The notes under the pieces: generated by a model
What the model was told of the DNA's origin: nothing
Databases searched by the model: none
Seen by the model: only the letters and a program-made list of their open reading frames with translations
In this document: piece by piece, positions 1-28,508 of the stretch
Layout: each line of letters opens with the position of its first letter
How positions within the stretch are numbered: position 1 is the first letter of the stretch
Position numbers and translations under genes: made by a program
From: Stercorarius parasiticus
Taxonomy: Eukaryota > Chordata > Aves > Charadriiformes > Stercorariidae
Assembly (NCBI GenBank): GCA_013396915.1
Contig: VWZL01000925.1
Location: 151,600-215,599, forward strand
Reading direction: 5' to 3'
Length of the DNA stretch: 64,000 nucleotides

Positions 1-1375
1 ACATCTTTCCTCTGAACAGACAAAAAGCATGGTTGCCCCTGTTGCCTCTTTGTGCCAGGAAATTCCCTGGGGCTGGTCCCCATCTGTGGCAGAGGGAGCA
101 GAGTGCCGCTGTGCAATGCTCGACCAGCCTCCACTCCCTCAGGGAGGTGCTGGCATTACCAGCCAGGTCCCTGTGGTGGCTGTGGAGGCGGCTTCATGCC
201 AGCACAAAACCCTTCCTTTTTCTGCTTCCCTGCACCCAGACCGCTGTGGCTGGGGTGGAAGGAAGCCATGTGCGGTGCCCCCTGCCTGCCAGCCACCATT
301 GGTGACCGCGGCCAGACGTCTGCACACTGGCAGTCACAGAATCATAGAATTGTCTAGGTTGGAAAGGACCTTTAAGACCATCGAGTCCAACCATCAGCCT
401 AATGCTGCCAAAACCACCACTACACCATGTCCCTCAGCATCACGTCTGCCCGTCTTTTAAATGCGCCAGAGATGGCGATTCCACCGATTCCCTGGGCAGC
501 CTGCTCCAATGTTTGATAACCCTTTCAGTGATAACACTTTCCCCTCAGCCGTCTGCTTGTCAGGCGTGGCTGAGCTTGCCCCTGCAGAGGTGCTCAGCTG
601 TCAGTGTTTGGTAAGGTGATTGATAGACATGCTACGGGCAGTAAGGGCAGCCTTCCCCTTCTGCTTTTCTTTGCCCTGCTGCAAATCTCTGGGCCCCGTT
701 GCTAGCAGAGGTAGCTCACGCTGCGGTTTGGCTTGATCCTGCTGCTCCCTGGGGCTGGCTCCAACCGAGGGGCCAGGGCAGGTCACTGTGTGTTTTAGGC
801 TCACTGGGACAAACAAGGCAAGTCTCTTGTTTGCATTCCTGAATGACTACAGTCGTGATTTGAGGGTTTTTTTGGGGAACGTGTAGAAGTAGCTGTGAGA
901 GCATCTCAGGTCATGCTTCCCAGCGGGGTTGGACTTCTGGATGGGCTCCGGAGGATTTTCTGATGTCCCAGATGGCAGCCTTTGGTGGGAATGTCTGTGG
1001 TACCTCTCCTGTCTGCCCCACTGACGGTGTTTATGCTTTTGTAAGAACATAAAACTTCTGTCTGTCCAATTTGGCGAGAATTTGCCAATGAACCCAAAAG
1101 CTGTTGGGGGAAGGGGTGTTGGGGGAGGGAACAGATGGACATACACAAGCACATCCCCAAGAAGTGTGACTGCAAAGTTCACATTGCTCTAGGAAACATG
1201 GTTTAAAATAGGCCTCGAATTCATTCCCACAAATACTTTCAGGCTCAGAACTCTGGCAGAAATTTGAGGCTGTCCAGGCTGGAGCCCACTGTGTTGTGCC
1301 ATGCCCCTGCCCATCTGAGCTATGTGGGTTTAATTTAATGGTATATTTTCTCATATTTGCATGCCTCTGGTGAAG
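1..1375. other. DOCK11 intron (3' part), no exon seen
   Basis: No segment here matches the DOCK11 sequence that should precede the FPSAFF exon, so the window opens inside an intron. It contains one CR1 fragment. Open frames here are short and lack protein-like sequence. Confidence 0.6.
334..542 (-). repeat. CR1 LINE, 3' fragment
   Basis: On the + strand this starts with the reverse complement of the CR1 3' end (cacagaatcatagaatt). It continues through the typical ggttggaaaggacctttaag and ccctgggcagcctgctccaa segments. The element is therefore on the minus strand and 5'-truncated, as most CR1 copies are. Confidence 0.9.
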
Positions 1376-18014
<16,639 letters not shown>

Positions 18015-18375
18015 ACGTATCAGTCATATTTTACAGAGCTTTCTCAGGAATACTTGGAACTGTACAAAGGATGTTTAAGAAAATCCATGATGAGCAAAGA
18101 TTCAAATTTCCCCCCCCCAAAAAAAGTTGCCATGCTTTCAAACAGAGTGCTTGCTTATTTTGCTGAGCAACATTGAAAGTGCCTGGACATTGCACCACTG
18201 TGCTTGTTTTCTACTCTTATTTTTTTTCAAGCCAACTGTGTAACAGGACATGGAAAGGCAGTTATCTAAATACGTATTGAATCGCTGAACTATGAACTAT
18301 GAATTGAAATGGTAACGGTACTATGTAAAGTTGTACAATGGAATATAATAAAATGTAAAAGTACTTTGTAAATAG
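18015..18375 (+). other. DOCK11: DOCK11 3' UTR (proximal end)
   Basis: AT-rich sequence following the DOCK11 stop codon. It ends just beyond the first AATAAA (18347-18352). Longer isoforms are possible, since another AATAAA lies at 19178-19183. The end point is inferred from the hexamer only. Confidence 0.5.
18347..18352 (+). terminator. Poly(A) signal AATAAA, probable DOCK11 3' end
   Basis: A canonical AATAAA hexamer 333 nt after the DOCK11 stop codon, in AT-rich sequence. This is the first such signal in the 3' UTR. Use is not proven. Confidence 0.5.
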
Positions 18376-21300
18376 AAGGAGCATAGAGTCTATAGAAATT
18401 AACATTATATCGTATTTGCTACTAAAAGCTTTGTTGAAGGAGAAATTGTAGTCACTAGTAAGAGACCTTCCTCTTTTAAAAAGTGTCTTGGGGTCCAGGC
18501 ACCCCCGCTCCACTCAGACAATGAGAGTAAACTTGCCCTAGCCTGGAATAACTAAAACCTAAATCAGAAACAGTATTTTTTGTACATCCTCTGAGCAGAT
18601 AATTCTAAAGTAACCTCCACAAGAGCCCAGCTTGCTGTAGCTGATTTCAATTTTGGCTCCCCTTTCACCACTGCAGGAGGATGGATTCTACTCGCTGAGG
18701 ACAACGTAAGAGATTTGTCATTTGACACAAGTTTTTCTATTTACCACTCATGGTCTCACACAAATATAAACTCTGAGGACACCTTAAATTGAGTTGGGAA
18801 TTATAAAGTGTTTTAACACCTTGCAGAAAAAATCTAATAAGCTGTGAGATGTGCTTTAAAAAAAATAAATGCAGCACATCAAAATAACTCATACAAAATT
18901 GAGGGGTTTTTTTAACATCATATGACATGCATGTTCCCTCCTGTTAAACAGATCTGTTTTCTGAAAGCCTGTTATTTTTGTCTTGGTGGTTGGAGAAAAT
19001 GTATTTTCCAGAGTTCTTTTATTCCTTCTTCCCCTCCCCAAAGCAGGAAGAAGAAAACAGCTCAGTAATTCTTTTATCCATCAACATTTATAACATCTGC
19101 GTGTTTCAAAATCCCATTAATTGTAAATATGGTTCCAGTAGGATGGGGCTTTTTAAGGATATGTAACAAAATGCCATAATAAAAGGGCTCCAGCTGGGTA
19201 TTTAGCTTGGCTATAGTGGCTATAAAATATTAAGCTCCTAATTTCTGTAACAAAAATTACCTTCAAATAGTAACTGGACCACATTTCAAAATGTTTATTA
19301 TGCATGATTCTAAATAGCTGAAATTGTCTTCTGAGAAAATAATGTGTGATCTGTAAATTCACCCATTCGCTGTTGCTAGCGAAATACAGATGTGCCTATG
19401 TAACAAAGAGACCACGTTTCTGCTTGTGTGTGCTTTTATGCCAGGCAGGCTCTAAATTTAGCTTAACAGAAAGAGGAAGAGAGACTAGTACGTTTGAATA
19501 CAGTTACTACCTTATTGCTTTTCATCTTTCAACAAATAATATTTAAAGGCAGATAGTGAGAGTTTTCCAAATTACTTTACTAAAAGGTGATTAAGCTGTT
19601 TAATAGTGGATACATTATGAGATTGTTTTGGAGGCAGTTAAACTCTCCACATCAGGACTAACGGCGTATTTGGATACAGTCAGCAGTGACGAGGCGTGGA
19701 CATCCCAAAGCTCTTGCACTATAGCCATTTTAAATGCTACAGCTAGCCTAATAGTTTTCCTGGAATCGCAGTGAAATTCTTATTCATGTTTTTTGATGTC
19801 TTTAATGTTCTGAAATAACATTGTAGGCTAGTTTTTCGATGGCTATTCCTTGTTTTTACTGGAATTCTAGTGAAAATTCTTATTCACATCTTCGCATGTC
19901 TTTAATGGTTTAGGATGAATTTTTGTCTGAATTTCTCAATTTATTGTTGGTATTGGAGTTGTCCTGTCATTTCAATTTAATGTACTGGAAAGCTGTCTCA
20001 GTAATTCAGCCAAAAAAAGTATTTAACACCCATCCAATTAGAATATATATAGTGAGTACAGTTCAGAGTACACGCTTTTACGCAGTTTTGGTGAATAACA
20101 AAAATGACCATGCCCTGAGGATTTGCCTTCTGTCCTGCAGGTAAATAATTTTTAACGGAAAAATCTCAAAGGAAAATTTTTCCTTTTTAGATGGGTTATA
20201 AAAAGACTGGTAACAAACCAGCTTGGTTTTTCTTTACATTTCCCCACTCTAGAAATTAGTACTCATTAGGGAGTGGTCATTAGATATTTTACAACTGTAT
20301 CTGGACAACAGTACCAAGAAGTTATTTACATTTTCTCTTCCTGTCCTTTTCCTACACGATTGTCCCAGTTCAAAGAAGTCCTTCAGATTTTTTCTTATTT
20401 CTGGCTGAAATAGCTTAATCCACAGATGTATCTGGGGAGTGTGCTATATACGTGCCTGTTTTACGTAGCTGGTGGTCACATTGGGTACTTCCTATTTGCT
20501 GCCTTTTTTGGAAGAATATAAATGTTTATTGTTCTTTAACACTTTTGTTTTTCTTATACCGCCTAAGGAATGGCAGGATTTTTTTGGTCTGTAAAAATTA
20601 GTAGACATATTTCAAATTATAATTCTTTCTATGTATCAGTACAGCTACACGTACCTATTTTATACGTGCACCTCTGATTACTTTTGCTGCAAAACTGCAG
20701 TATGGCACATCAAGTCTTCAGAAGGTATGGACTGGAAATTTTGCATAGAATGAGAAATAGGATAAAGCATCTGTCCGTGAGGACTAAGAGCACTTGGCTG
20801 CTCTCAGTATCAGGACTCTTTTGGATAATGGTATGTGTTGGAGCCAAATTGTTTGCAAATAGGACATATAAAGCAACACAGAGTCTGCCAGCAGTTTATG
20901 TGCCTGAGCATGCTTTTAGAGATTTATACACCTAGACAGAGTAAGCAAACCGTAAACATTTACTCTCTTCTTTGGCTTACTCCTTTTCTTTAAAAAGTAG
21001 TATCTTAGGACAAATAATTTCAGATGTACATTTCTTTCACCCAAAAAATTTGGAACGCAGAGTTTACTGCAGCCAAGGATATATTTCTACATACTAGTCG
21101 ATGTTCTAAATTTCCTCTGATAACAGAAATTGTCATGAGATAGGACAAAAAATAGAAAATCATGGATGTGAGAATGCCTGTGTTGTGCAACATGTTTGTT
21201 TTGTTACGGAAGCCTTTTGAACATATGCCACATGGTATTTTAGCATAGAATAAGAGTTTACATAAACATAGCACCTTCTGTCTCAAAGTAGATAAAATAT

Positions 21301-24300
21301 GTTTGTTTTCCCTTCCCATCCCATGGACTTCACAACAGGCTTCAGAATAACCCTACAATTTGATGTAACCGCCCAAAAGAATTGGAGGAAAACATAAGTC
21401 TCCTTCAAATTAAACCACATCTTACTCAATTTACCCCCTTGAGGAGAGCAGCATGTGTTCATTTGATGGTCACCGAGCTGAGTTCTTCTAATGAAGGGGT
21501 TCTTACTGGATTGAGGAATACTGTGTACAGCTAATTGTCGTGCAACCACAGACTGTAGTACTTTACATAATATGCTTGTGTCAAGCAATGGTGAACCAGT
21601 TATGATATACACGTAGTGTTTCAGCTATTCTGGATGTAATTTACTCTCTTTTCATGTAAATTTAACACCTGCTACTACATATTCATAACAGAAGTGCTTT
21701 TATTGTGCATGTTGTATATACGTGTGTTGTACAAGCCCTGTTTAACCTTCTGTGTGTGATGACAGAACGGGACATGGCGTTTGCCTCGGCTGCTAACTAT
21801 GTACGTGTGGCACCCAGTAATACACAGTGCTGCTCCAGAGCTTTCTGAGACCAGCAGTCCTATATTGCTGTTTTTATTCTCTTTTTCTTGAAGAATCAAT
21901 AATTTTTACAAGAAGCCAGGGAAAAATCACATTTCAGTTGATCCAGATAAAAAAAGAGTTTATTCCAGGTCAAAAAAAAAAAAAAAAGCCTAGAAAACCA
22001 GGAAAAATAAGTGTTGCAATAAACATGTTTTGCTTAGGGGTTTTTTCCTCATCACAGAACACAATGAGTGATCTGAAGCTCATACCGGTGTAAGATTCAT
22101 GGGACTAAAACCTAGTCAAATGAGCTGTCGCATGTGCTGCCTCTAAAGGAGATTACGTTAATAAATCTTCAAATACCTAAGCACACCAAATGAAACCGTT
22201 TGCACTAAATTATTCAGTGGCAAATAGAAGGCGTTGATTCAGAAATCCTGGAGGAGCACAAATGCCACACATCCAGCTCGGAGGATCCAAAAAAATTCAT
22301 CAGGAAACCCGAGACAGGTATAGAAGCGCTTACAAATTTATAAATAGAAATAAGAAGTGAATCAGTAGTGAGGAAATGGGCCAGCAAAATCAGCCTACTT
22401 TCCTAAAGAATATTCAGTAAGTGTGCGGTCAGGTTTTGGGTCTGTTTTGTAGTTCCAGTTTGCAGACCCAGACTTCTGCTCTTCGGGAATGTATTTATTG
22501 CCGCTCTTCTCCAACTAACTCAAATGGCCAGCATACCCGTATATGTGCCAAGCTCAGGCAGCTGTACTGGCTGTTAATGGTGCAATGTAAGTCAGGTATA
22601 ACTATTGCTATTTACCTCACCAGCGGATAAAGGACAAACTGCTTTTTCTACTGTCTTCTACCGCCGAGGCTGCCTCTACGGGGCTGTAGAACCAGGTTCG
22701 TGCCCTGCCTCCAGTGATGGATGGGTAAAGGAGCTACTCCCTTGCTGGATAAACAGACAAATTAAATAGACCTTGGTATTCAGGGAACTGTGAGCAGAAA
22801 AGTTGATGCGTGGACTTCCAAGAACAGTTTATTGGAGAGGGAAACAATTTTTGCACAAGCACGCTTAGTTCCACTTCTACCCAGAAGTGCTCTCCAAAGG
22901 ACGTAGTTTCTATGCGGCGTAATTTCTGATTTCCGGTGATGCTCGGGCAGCAGCTCAGAGGGAACTTGCAAAGTTCATGGCCTTTTGAACACACGTATCA
23001 CAAATCTCTAGACATTCCCCATGAGGCCCCGTGAGTCAGACCGGGTTTTTTCAGCTCACAATTTTGGATTTTTGTGCCTCAAATCCAGCTGTATTCTAAT
23101 TGACTTACCCCTTTTTGAAATGACCCCAGCCATCTTCTGAAGAGCCTATAATTATGTCCGTTGGGACCTAAAGTCTTCACAGAAGCTGCTGCAAAATCAG
23201 AAATGATCAAGAAGGAATCTCACCATCAGCAAGGGCAACTAAGGACTCTTCTGCTCCCAAAAGGGACAATTCCCCACAGTCCTGTGCTGCTAATTACTGC
23301 TGCCTCTTGTTGGACCTGGTAATCGTGCAGTCACACCATGCATCAGTGTCATTTGTTAATATGATTTAGAGAACAGGTACTGAAAAAAAAATTTCTTTTT
23401 TTTTTTAATGCCTTGGGAAACTTGCTGCACATCCCCCCAATCACTGGCTTTGGTGGCATGGGTGGAAACAGCAGGAATGCACAGCCAAGGGCAGATTCCC
23501 AACACGATCCTCAATCAGTTTACACCAAGCATGAAGCCGTACCCCAAGTGCTTATTTAACAGATCATTTTAAAGATACCCCAGGTGTGTCTACACGAGTT
23601 CCAGTCACTACAGCGCAGGCGTATTTTCTAAGAAGAACACGAGCCAGCAAGAGATTTGCACCTGAAAGATGCGGGACAGGACTCAATGGGATTGAGAAAT
23701 GGGGAAGTCTCGGGTAGGTGGCAGAGATCAAAGGCTTTGGCAGGAATTAACGATTGCCGCGCACCGGGACAAGCCGGGGCTCGAGGAGGAGGGAGACCGT
23801 CAGGGAAAAACATCTCCAGCTGGGCAGGCGGCCAAAAGCACGCGAACACGTGGACGTGTGCTCGGCACTGGCGCTCCCGGGAGGAAGAGTGGTCAAAACA
23901 GAAAGAAGGAAGGAAAGGAAACAGCAGGGAAAGCGAAAGCAAGAGAGACGTCGCTGTATCTCTCGGGTCAGCTTCACCCTAGAAAGGCCAGCACCAGCAG
24001 GCATAGTCCACGGTGGCTATAGGTAGTCGCACAGCCTGAGCACAGTCACATGGCTTAAACGCTCTGCGGCCTGGAACTTTAAGCCACAATTTTTATTTGA
24101 TTATAATTGCAGGCCCCTGGGCACTTTGTAACAGCAGCTAGGAAACTTGCTAAATCCTCTTCTTTTCCCAGAAATATAAAAACAAACAGGCAGAAAAGCA
24201 AGAAAAAAATCAACATTAACACAGGATATTCCCCGCCCTATCATAAAAAGATCCGCTTCCCTTTTTCTGAAATGAGTATCTAAAAAGCAGATAAACTCTT

Positions 24301-24730
24301 GCAAAACTCCTTGAAGAGCTGAGTAAATACTGAAACGTTCTGTTGATTGAGGAATAAGTAATTTTCACTAACGAATTTTGTCTTGAAACTTAGCCAAAAT
24401 TTCCTCTCTGCTGGGTCGGGATTATTTTTATAATACCTGGTTTTGGGTGGCAACTAGGAGCAAGCTTTGCTAGCTACCACAAAAATCTAGTTCAGAAGAG
24501 AAAGCCTTATCCTGAATGTTGTCTTATCCTGAAATGTATCACAGTATCACTTGCGGGATATTCACACTTCGGTGAAAATTTAGGAAAACTACTTGATGCA
24601 TCACACCCACAAAAGTGAGAGCAAAACTGCAAGTGACCGTGTCGTGTTCAGAAGGGGCTGAAGCAGAGGAGCAGAGGGCGTTTGGGGAAGTTTGTAGAAA
24701 GAAGGATCTGTAGTAAGTGGATCAGGGAAA
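18376..24730. other. Intergenic region between DOCK11 and IL13RA1
   Basis: About 6.3 kb with no exon, RNA gene or clear transposon that I can recognise. It is mostly AT-rich. A purine-rich, more GC-rich patch occurs at about 23640-24000, and a run of A at 21971-21986. All open frames are short and not protein-like. Confidence 0.5.
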
Positions 24731-24896
24731 GAATCACAGCATGGCTGGGGTTGGAAGGGACCTCTGGAGATGATCCGGTCCAACCCCCTGCCAGAGCAGG
24801 GTCACCCAAAGTAGGTGGCACAGGAATGCGTCCAGGTGGGTTTGGAATGTCTCCAGAGACGGAGACTCCACCACCTCTCTGGGCAGCCTGTTCCAA
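24731..24896 (-). repeat. CR1 LINE, 3' fragment
   Basis: On the + strand it reads gaatcacagcatggctgggg, ttggaagggacctctggaga, and ends with gggcagcctgttcca. These are the standard reverse-strand CR1 3' landmarks. It sits a few hundred bases upstream of the IL13RA1 CpG island. Confidence 0.9.
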
Positions 24897-25124
24897 GAAC
24901 AGTAAGTGTTTTTAGTACAGATGAGAACTATAGAAATGACCTGAATTTGCAGGAGGGATTTTGAAAAGAGGAGTTCTGCCAGGGGGGCTGGATAACTAGG
25001 TTTAACATGAAGAGAACGAGTCATGGATGGGCTTTGCTGGTGAGAGGACATGAGTGTCTCGGGCACGTCTCAACAGTAGTAGGAGCTGAGCGTGGGTCCG
25101 CCTGCGACGGGGAGGCGAGTTTGA

Positions 25125-25137
25125 NNNNNNNNNNNNN
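25125..25137. other. Assembly gap (13 N)
   Basis: A run of 13 N inside the CpG-rich block. The true missing length may differ. It may have removed the IL13RA1 start codon. Single N bases also occur at 25349 and at 29038 (after a run of G). Confidence 0.99.
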
Positions 25138-25243
25138 GAGGAGACGTCTCGGAGCTGGTGGCCGTGCCCTGCGGGGGTGGCGGGAGGGGAGGCTGGGGCA
25201 CCGGCCGGTCCCGGACGAGGGGCGCGGGCAGCGGCGGGGTGCT

Positions 25244-25310
25244 GGGGCCCGTCTGCTCCTGCTGGGGGGCTGGGGCGGCCCGGCGGGGACAGAAGCCTCT
25301 CTGTGGGGCG
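25244..25310 (+). CDS. IL13RA1: Tentative IL13RA1 exon 1 (signal-peptide end, no ATG visible)
   Basis: The frame open across 25138-25519 encodes a hydrophobic stretch, GARLLLLGGWGGPAGTEA, which looks like the tail of a signal peptide. A GT at 25311 (gtgcgg) would end the exon after one base of a codon, which is exactly the phase exon 2 needs, giving a Gly at the junction. Against it: there is no ATG in any frame between 25138 and about 25510, so the start must be in the N gap or be lost to an assembly error. The donor is mediocre. The coordinates show only the plausible 3' part. Confidence 0.3.
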
Positions 25311-28300
25311 GTGCGGGCGGCGGCGGCCAGCAGAGACGGGCGGGCGGANGGGGGACGGGCCGCGGGGGCCTCCCCGGGCCGGGGCAGGCGGCGGGCGCGG
25401 GGCGCGTTCGGCCGCGAATTTCAGCGAAACGCTTTCGTTTTGCGGTAGAAACGGGCCGAAGGGCGTCAGCTGCGTGCGGGAGCCCGGCTTCCCACCGGGC
25501 GGCGAGCGGGGATGCCTGAAAAAAATCTGCTTTTCCCTCCCCGAAAGGCAGCGTTCGGCAGGGCCACGGAAAGCGTTTCAGCGGCTCCCGGGACCGCCCG
25601 TGCCCCCGGCGCCGCGGGAGAAGCCGGGGGTCCCCGGAGCGCGGGCGGCTCCCCGTGAGCCCCCTCCGTCGCCTTCGCCTTTCCGTTCCCCGCTTTTGGG
25701 AGCGCGAACGTTTATGGCAGGAAAGCTGCCCGTGTGCCGGAGGGTTTCATAAGAACCGGGGCTCGAAGCTGTGTTAGTTCTGTCTTTGCAAAAATACAGT
25801 TGCAAACGTTAGAGAATTGTTATTTTTCAACTGGCTACAATTCGCTTTCTAACTGAAATCAAACTTAAGAAAATACAGTAGGACAAAACACAGAGTTTTT
25901 TATGGTATAATGCTTTTGTGATACTTGATGCAAAGCATTTGTTGGTGTTTCCGCGTGACGGCTGTTAGAAATCCAGCGTTTTCTGGGCAGGATGGCCTCG
26001 GCTCAGCCCCGCTCGGCACCGCTGCGTTTGGTTTCCTCAGGCGCATGGCCGCGGTTTGGTTTTGTAAGCGTGAAATAGTGTCTTGCCTGTGTTTCGTAGT
26101 TGATCTTTGAGTTGTTCTGCTAAATTCCTGTAGCGATGAGATTTTAAAAACAGAAGTATTAGACTGTCTATTTTATACAACAAAACCATGAGGCTGGCCA
26201 AGCCTATGAATAAAAGCAAGTCTTCATCTGAATCTAACATTAAAGCACAAGCTTCAGAATTGTATAGATCAGTCTAAAACCTACTAGATTTTCCACTTTT
26301 TATGCTAATACAATTAATCGATTTATTGATAAACCTTGAATATTCCCACTTCTTTCTTTCTGCAGTTAGAAATCTGTAAGCTTAAGCACAACTACTTCTA
26401 ATCAAGCTTATTAAAAGGAAATGTGTAGAACTTCAGAGCAGCAGCCAGGGATGACACTGTAATTTTTTTAATGGTTTGTTGCTTTTGTAGGTAATAAAAA
26501 GTTTGATCGGGAAAAGACAGAATGCTTGGAGCTGTGTAGTCTTGTTAAAATAAATTTCTTATTTTTTTTCACGATCTAAGGGACTCAGTATTTGCAAACT
26601 TAAGGCCCCGATGCTGTTCCCAAAACCTGTTTTAAGGTTTTGTTAGTGGAACGGGTAAGAGGCAAAGGTGTTCTGGCTAGGTTCAGTTTTCTCAGAGGAG
26701 ACTGTGTTTTTGTAAGAACAAAAATTTCTCTTGCCTGCTCCTGAGGTCAGCTGTAAAACTGAACAAGCAAATAAAAATTCCAGAAGTTTCAAATATTCAA
26801 AAAAGCTAAGTGTATTCAAACTACAAATGTAAATCCTAGTAATTATTCTCATTTTCTGTGTGAGCATACGTTACACGCGTGTACACGCCGATGGTAATAA
26901 CGCCTGATATATACCACTGCCTGTCCTTTAACTGTGCAAAGGTCTGATGGAGTTTGATGAATTTTCTTCAAGCTTTGGCGGCTCTGGCTCTTGTGAACTG
27001 CAAGATAATAGTGTCATGGACGCCTTGAGCAGAATTCTTGCTGAAATAAGCTGGTGTGCCTTTCCATCTGCCCTCTTCCTTGTGCCGGCAGAAGGAACCG
27101 GGGCCGCACCATGACCTGGATGGGAAAACGGGTAGGATTTTTCTGCCCTTTCCCTCTGTGCTCCCCCAGATGTTGGGGCGGCTCGAGCCTGATCTCCTGG
27201 GACGAGCAAGACCTGCAGTGCTGGTTGATGTCTCTTCGAAGCGCTTGTGAAACTACTGTGTAAGAAGGGCACTTCCTTTCCACAGCCAAATAGGTGGCGA
27301 TGCCTCAGTGATGATACCTGTAGATACCCTTGAGAAGCAGTCGCGTCTTCTCATAGTACACACTAGAGCAGCCCTTTAAAAAAGCAAAATTCATTTTCTT
27401 AGGGAATTACCAGTTGGTAATTTTTTTCTAGAATTGGAGTCTTGACACATACTTTCATTTTTCCTGGCATTTTTCTAGTTTCTGCCATATTTCCCTTCTT
27501 TGTTTTCTAATACAACCTTCAAGCTGTGTCACTGGGCATGGAAGAGGCTGTGACTCAGTGCACAAGAGTAAGGAAGGGTCAACGCACAAATGGATTTATC
27601 CCAGCAACTGTCTGAGTCATGGCCCTTCCTCGGCTTCTGTCTTGCTTTTGGGGAGGTGAAAAAAACGTACTGCTGAATTGCGCCAGCAGCAAATTACTAT
27701 TTGTCCCACACTGGTTTTTGCTCACTGTGCCAGAGCATAGCATTAAAAGTTTAATAGGTGAGTAATTGAAAAAGCATTGTGGTTTCTTTGTTGTTTTTTA
27801 GCACTCTCGGTTTGGCTTGGATTGGGCTAAATTGTGGTTCTTACATGCAGCTGTCGCTTGCAACATGTAATCGCTTGGCTCTTCAAAGTTTTCCTTCTGA
27901 AACTGCACTGATGGATATTTTTTGGGTAGAATAAAGTATTAATTGCTCCACAAAATATATATCCTGTTTTTGCTAAAGATTCAGCATGTGTGATGCAAAC
28001 TTGCAGCAGAAAAGACCTGAAAAGTGAGACTTGTTTTCTCTCCGCGAGCATAAGTTTCATTACCACAGCCACTCCGTTGTTGCAAGCTGTGATTTCTTAA
28101 AAATTACTTTTCAATGATTTTTTTTGTTTGTGCGTTTCTTATAATTATTTAAATGATTGATGGACTAAGATAACAGGAACAGTAGAAACAATTTAGTGGG
28201 CAGTACCTTATCTGATATGGGAAACACGAGCTGATGACGTTGAGGAGTCATTTGTGTTGTTTTCTGTTGGAGAGTTAAAAATCTGTCAGTTCCACTAATG

Positions 28301-28350
28301 GTGAAATGTGGACCAACAGGGTTCTTGCACCAATAACAACTTTCTTTTAG

Positions 28351-28508
28351 GAGCAGAAGTTCTTCCACCTCCATCCAACCTGGACTACTCGTTTATCCAA
28401 ATCTGCACCCTGAACTGGACGTGGAACCCCCCAGAGAATGTCAGCAGTAGCTGTGACCTGGAGTATTCCAGCGACATCGTGATTGATGAGGTCCCTCAGG
28501 ACAAAAGA
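28351..28508 (+). CDS. IL13RA1: IL13RA1 exon 2, first fibronectin-like domain
   Basis: Two bases completing a codon and 52 codons, acceptor ttcttttag and donor AGA|gtgagt. The diagnostic part is CTLNWTWNPPENVSSSCDLE, aligning with the human block CTVIWTWNPPEG. Two potential N-glycosylation sites (NWT, NVS) are present. Confidence 0.93.

Larger units (their letters stand above)
25080..25740. promoter_or_regulatory. CpG island, probable IL13RA1 promoter and exon 1
   Basis: An abrupt GC- and CpG-rich block in otherwise AT-rich sequence, 2.6 kb upstream of IL13RA1 exon 2. It is interrupted by an N gap and one ambiguous base. No TATA box is evident. Position and composition make it the expected housekeeping-style promoter of IL13RA1. 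Transcription start sites cannot be placed. Confidence 0.7.

Noticed and set aside
25177..25752. 191-codon frame in the CpG island
   Set aside because: It arises from GC-rich composition, begins with a non-ATG codon and crosses an ambiguous base. A different frame fits the exon 1 phase better.
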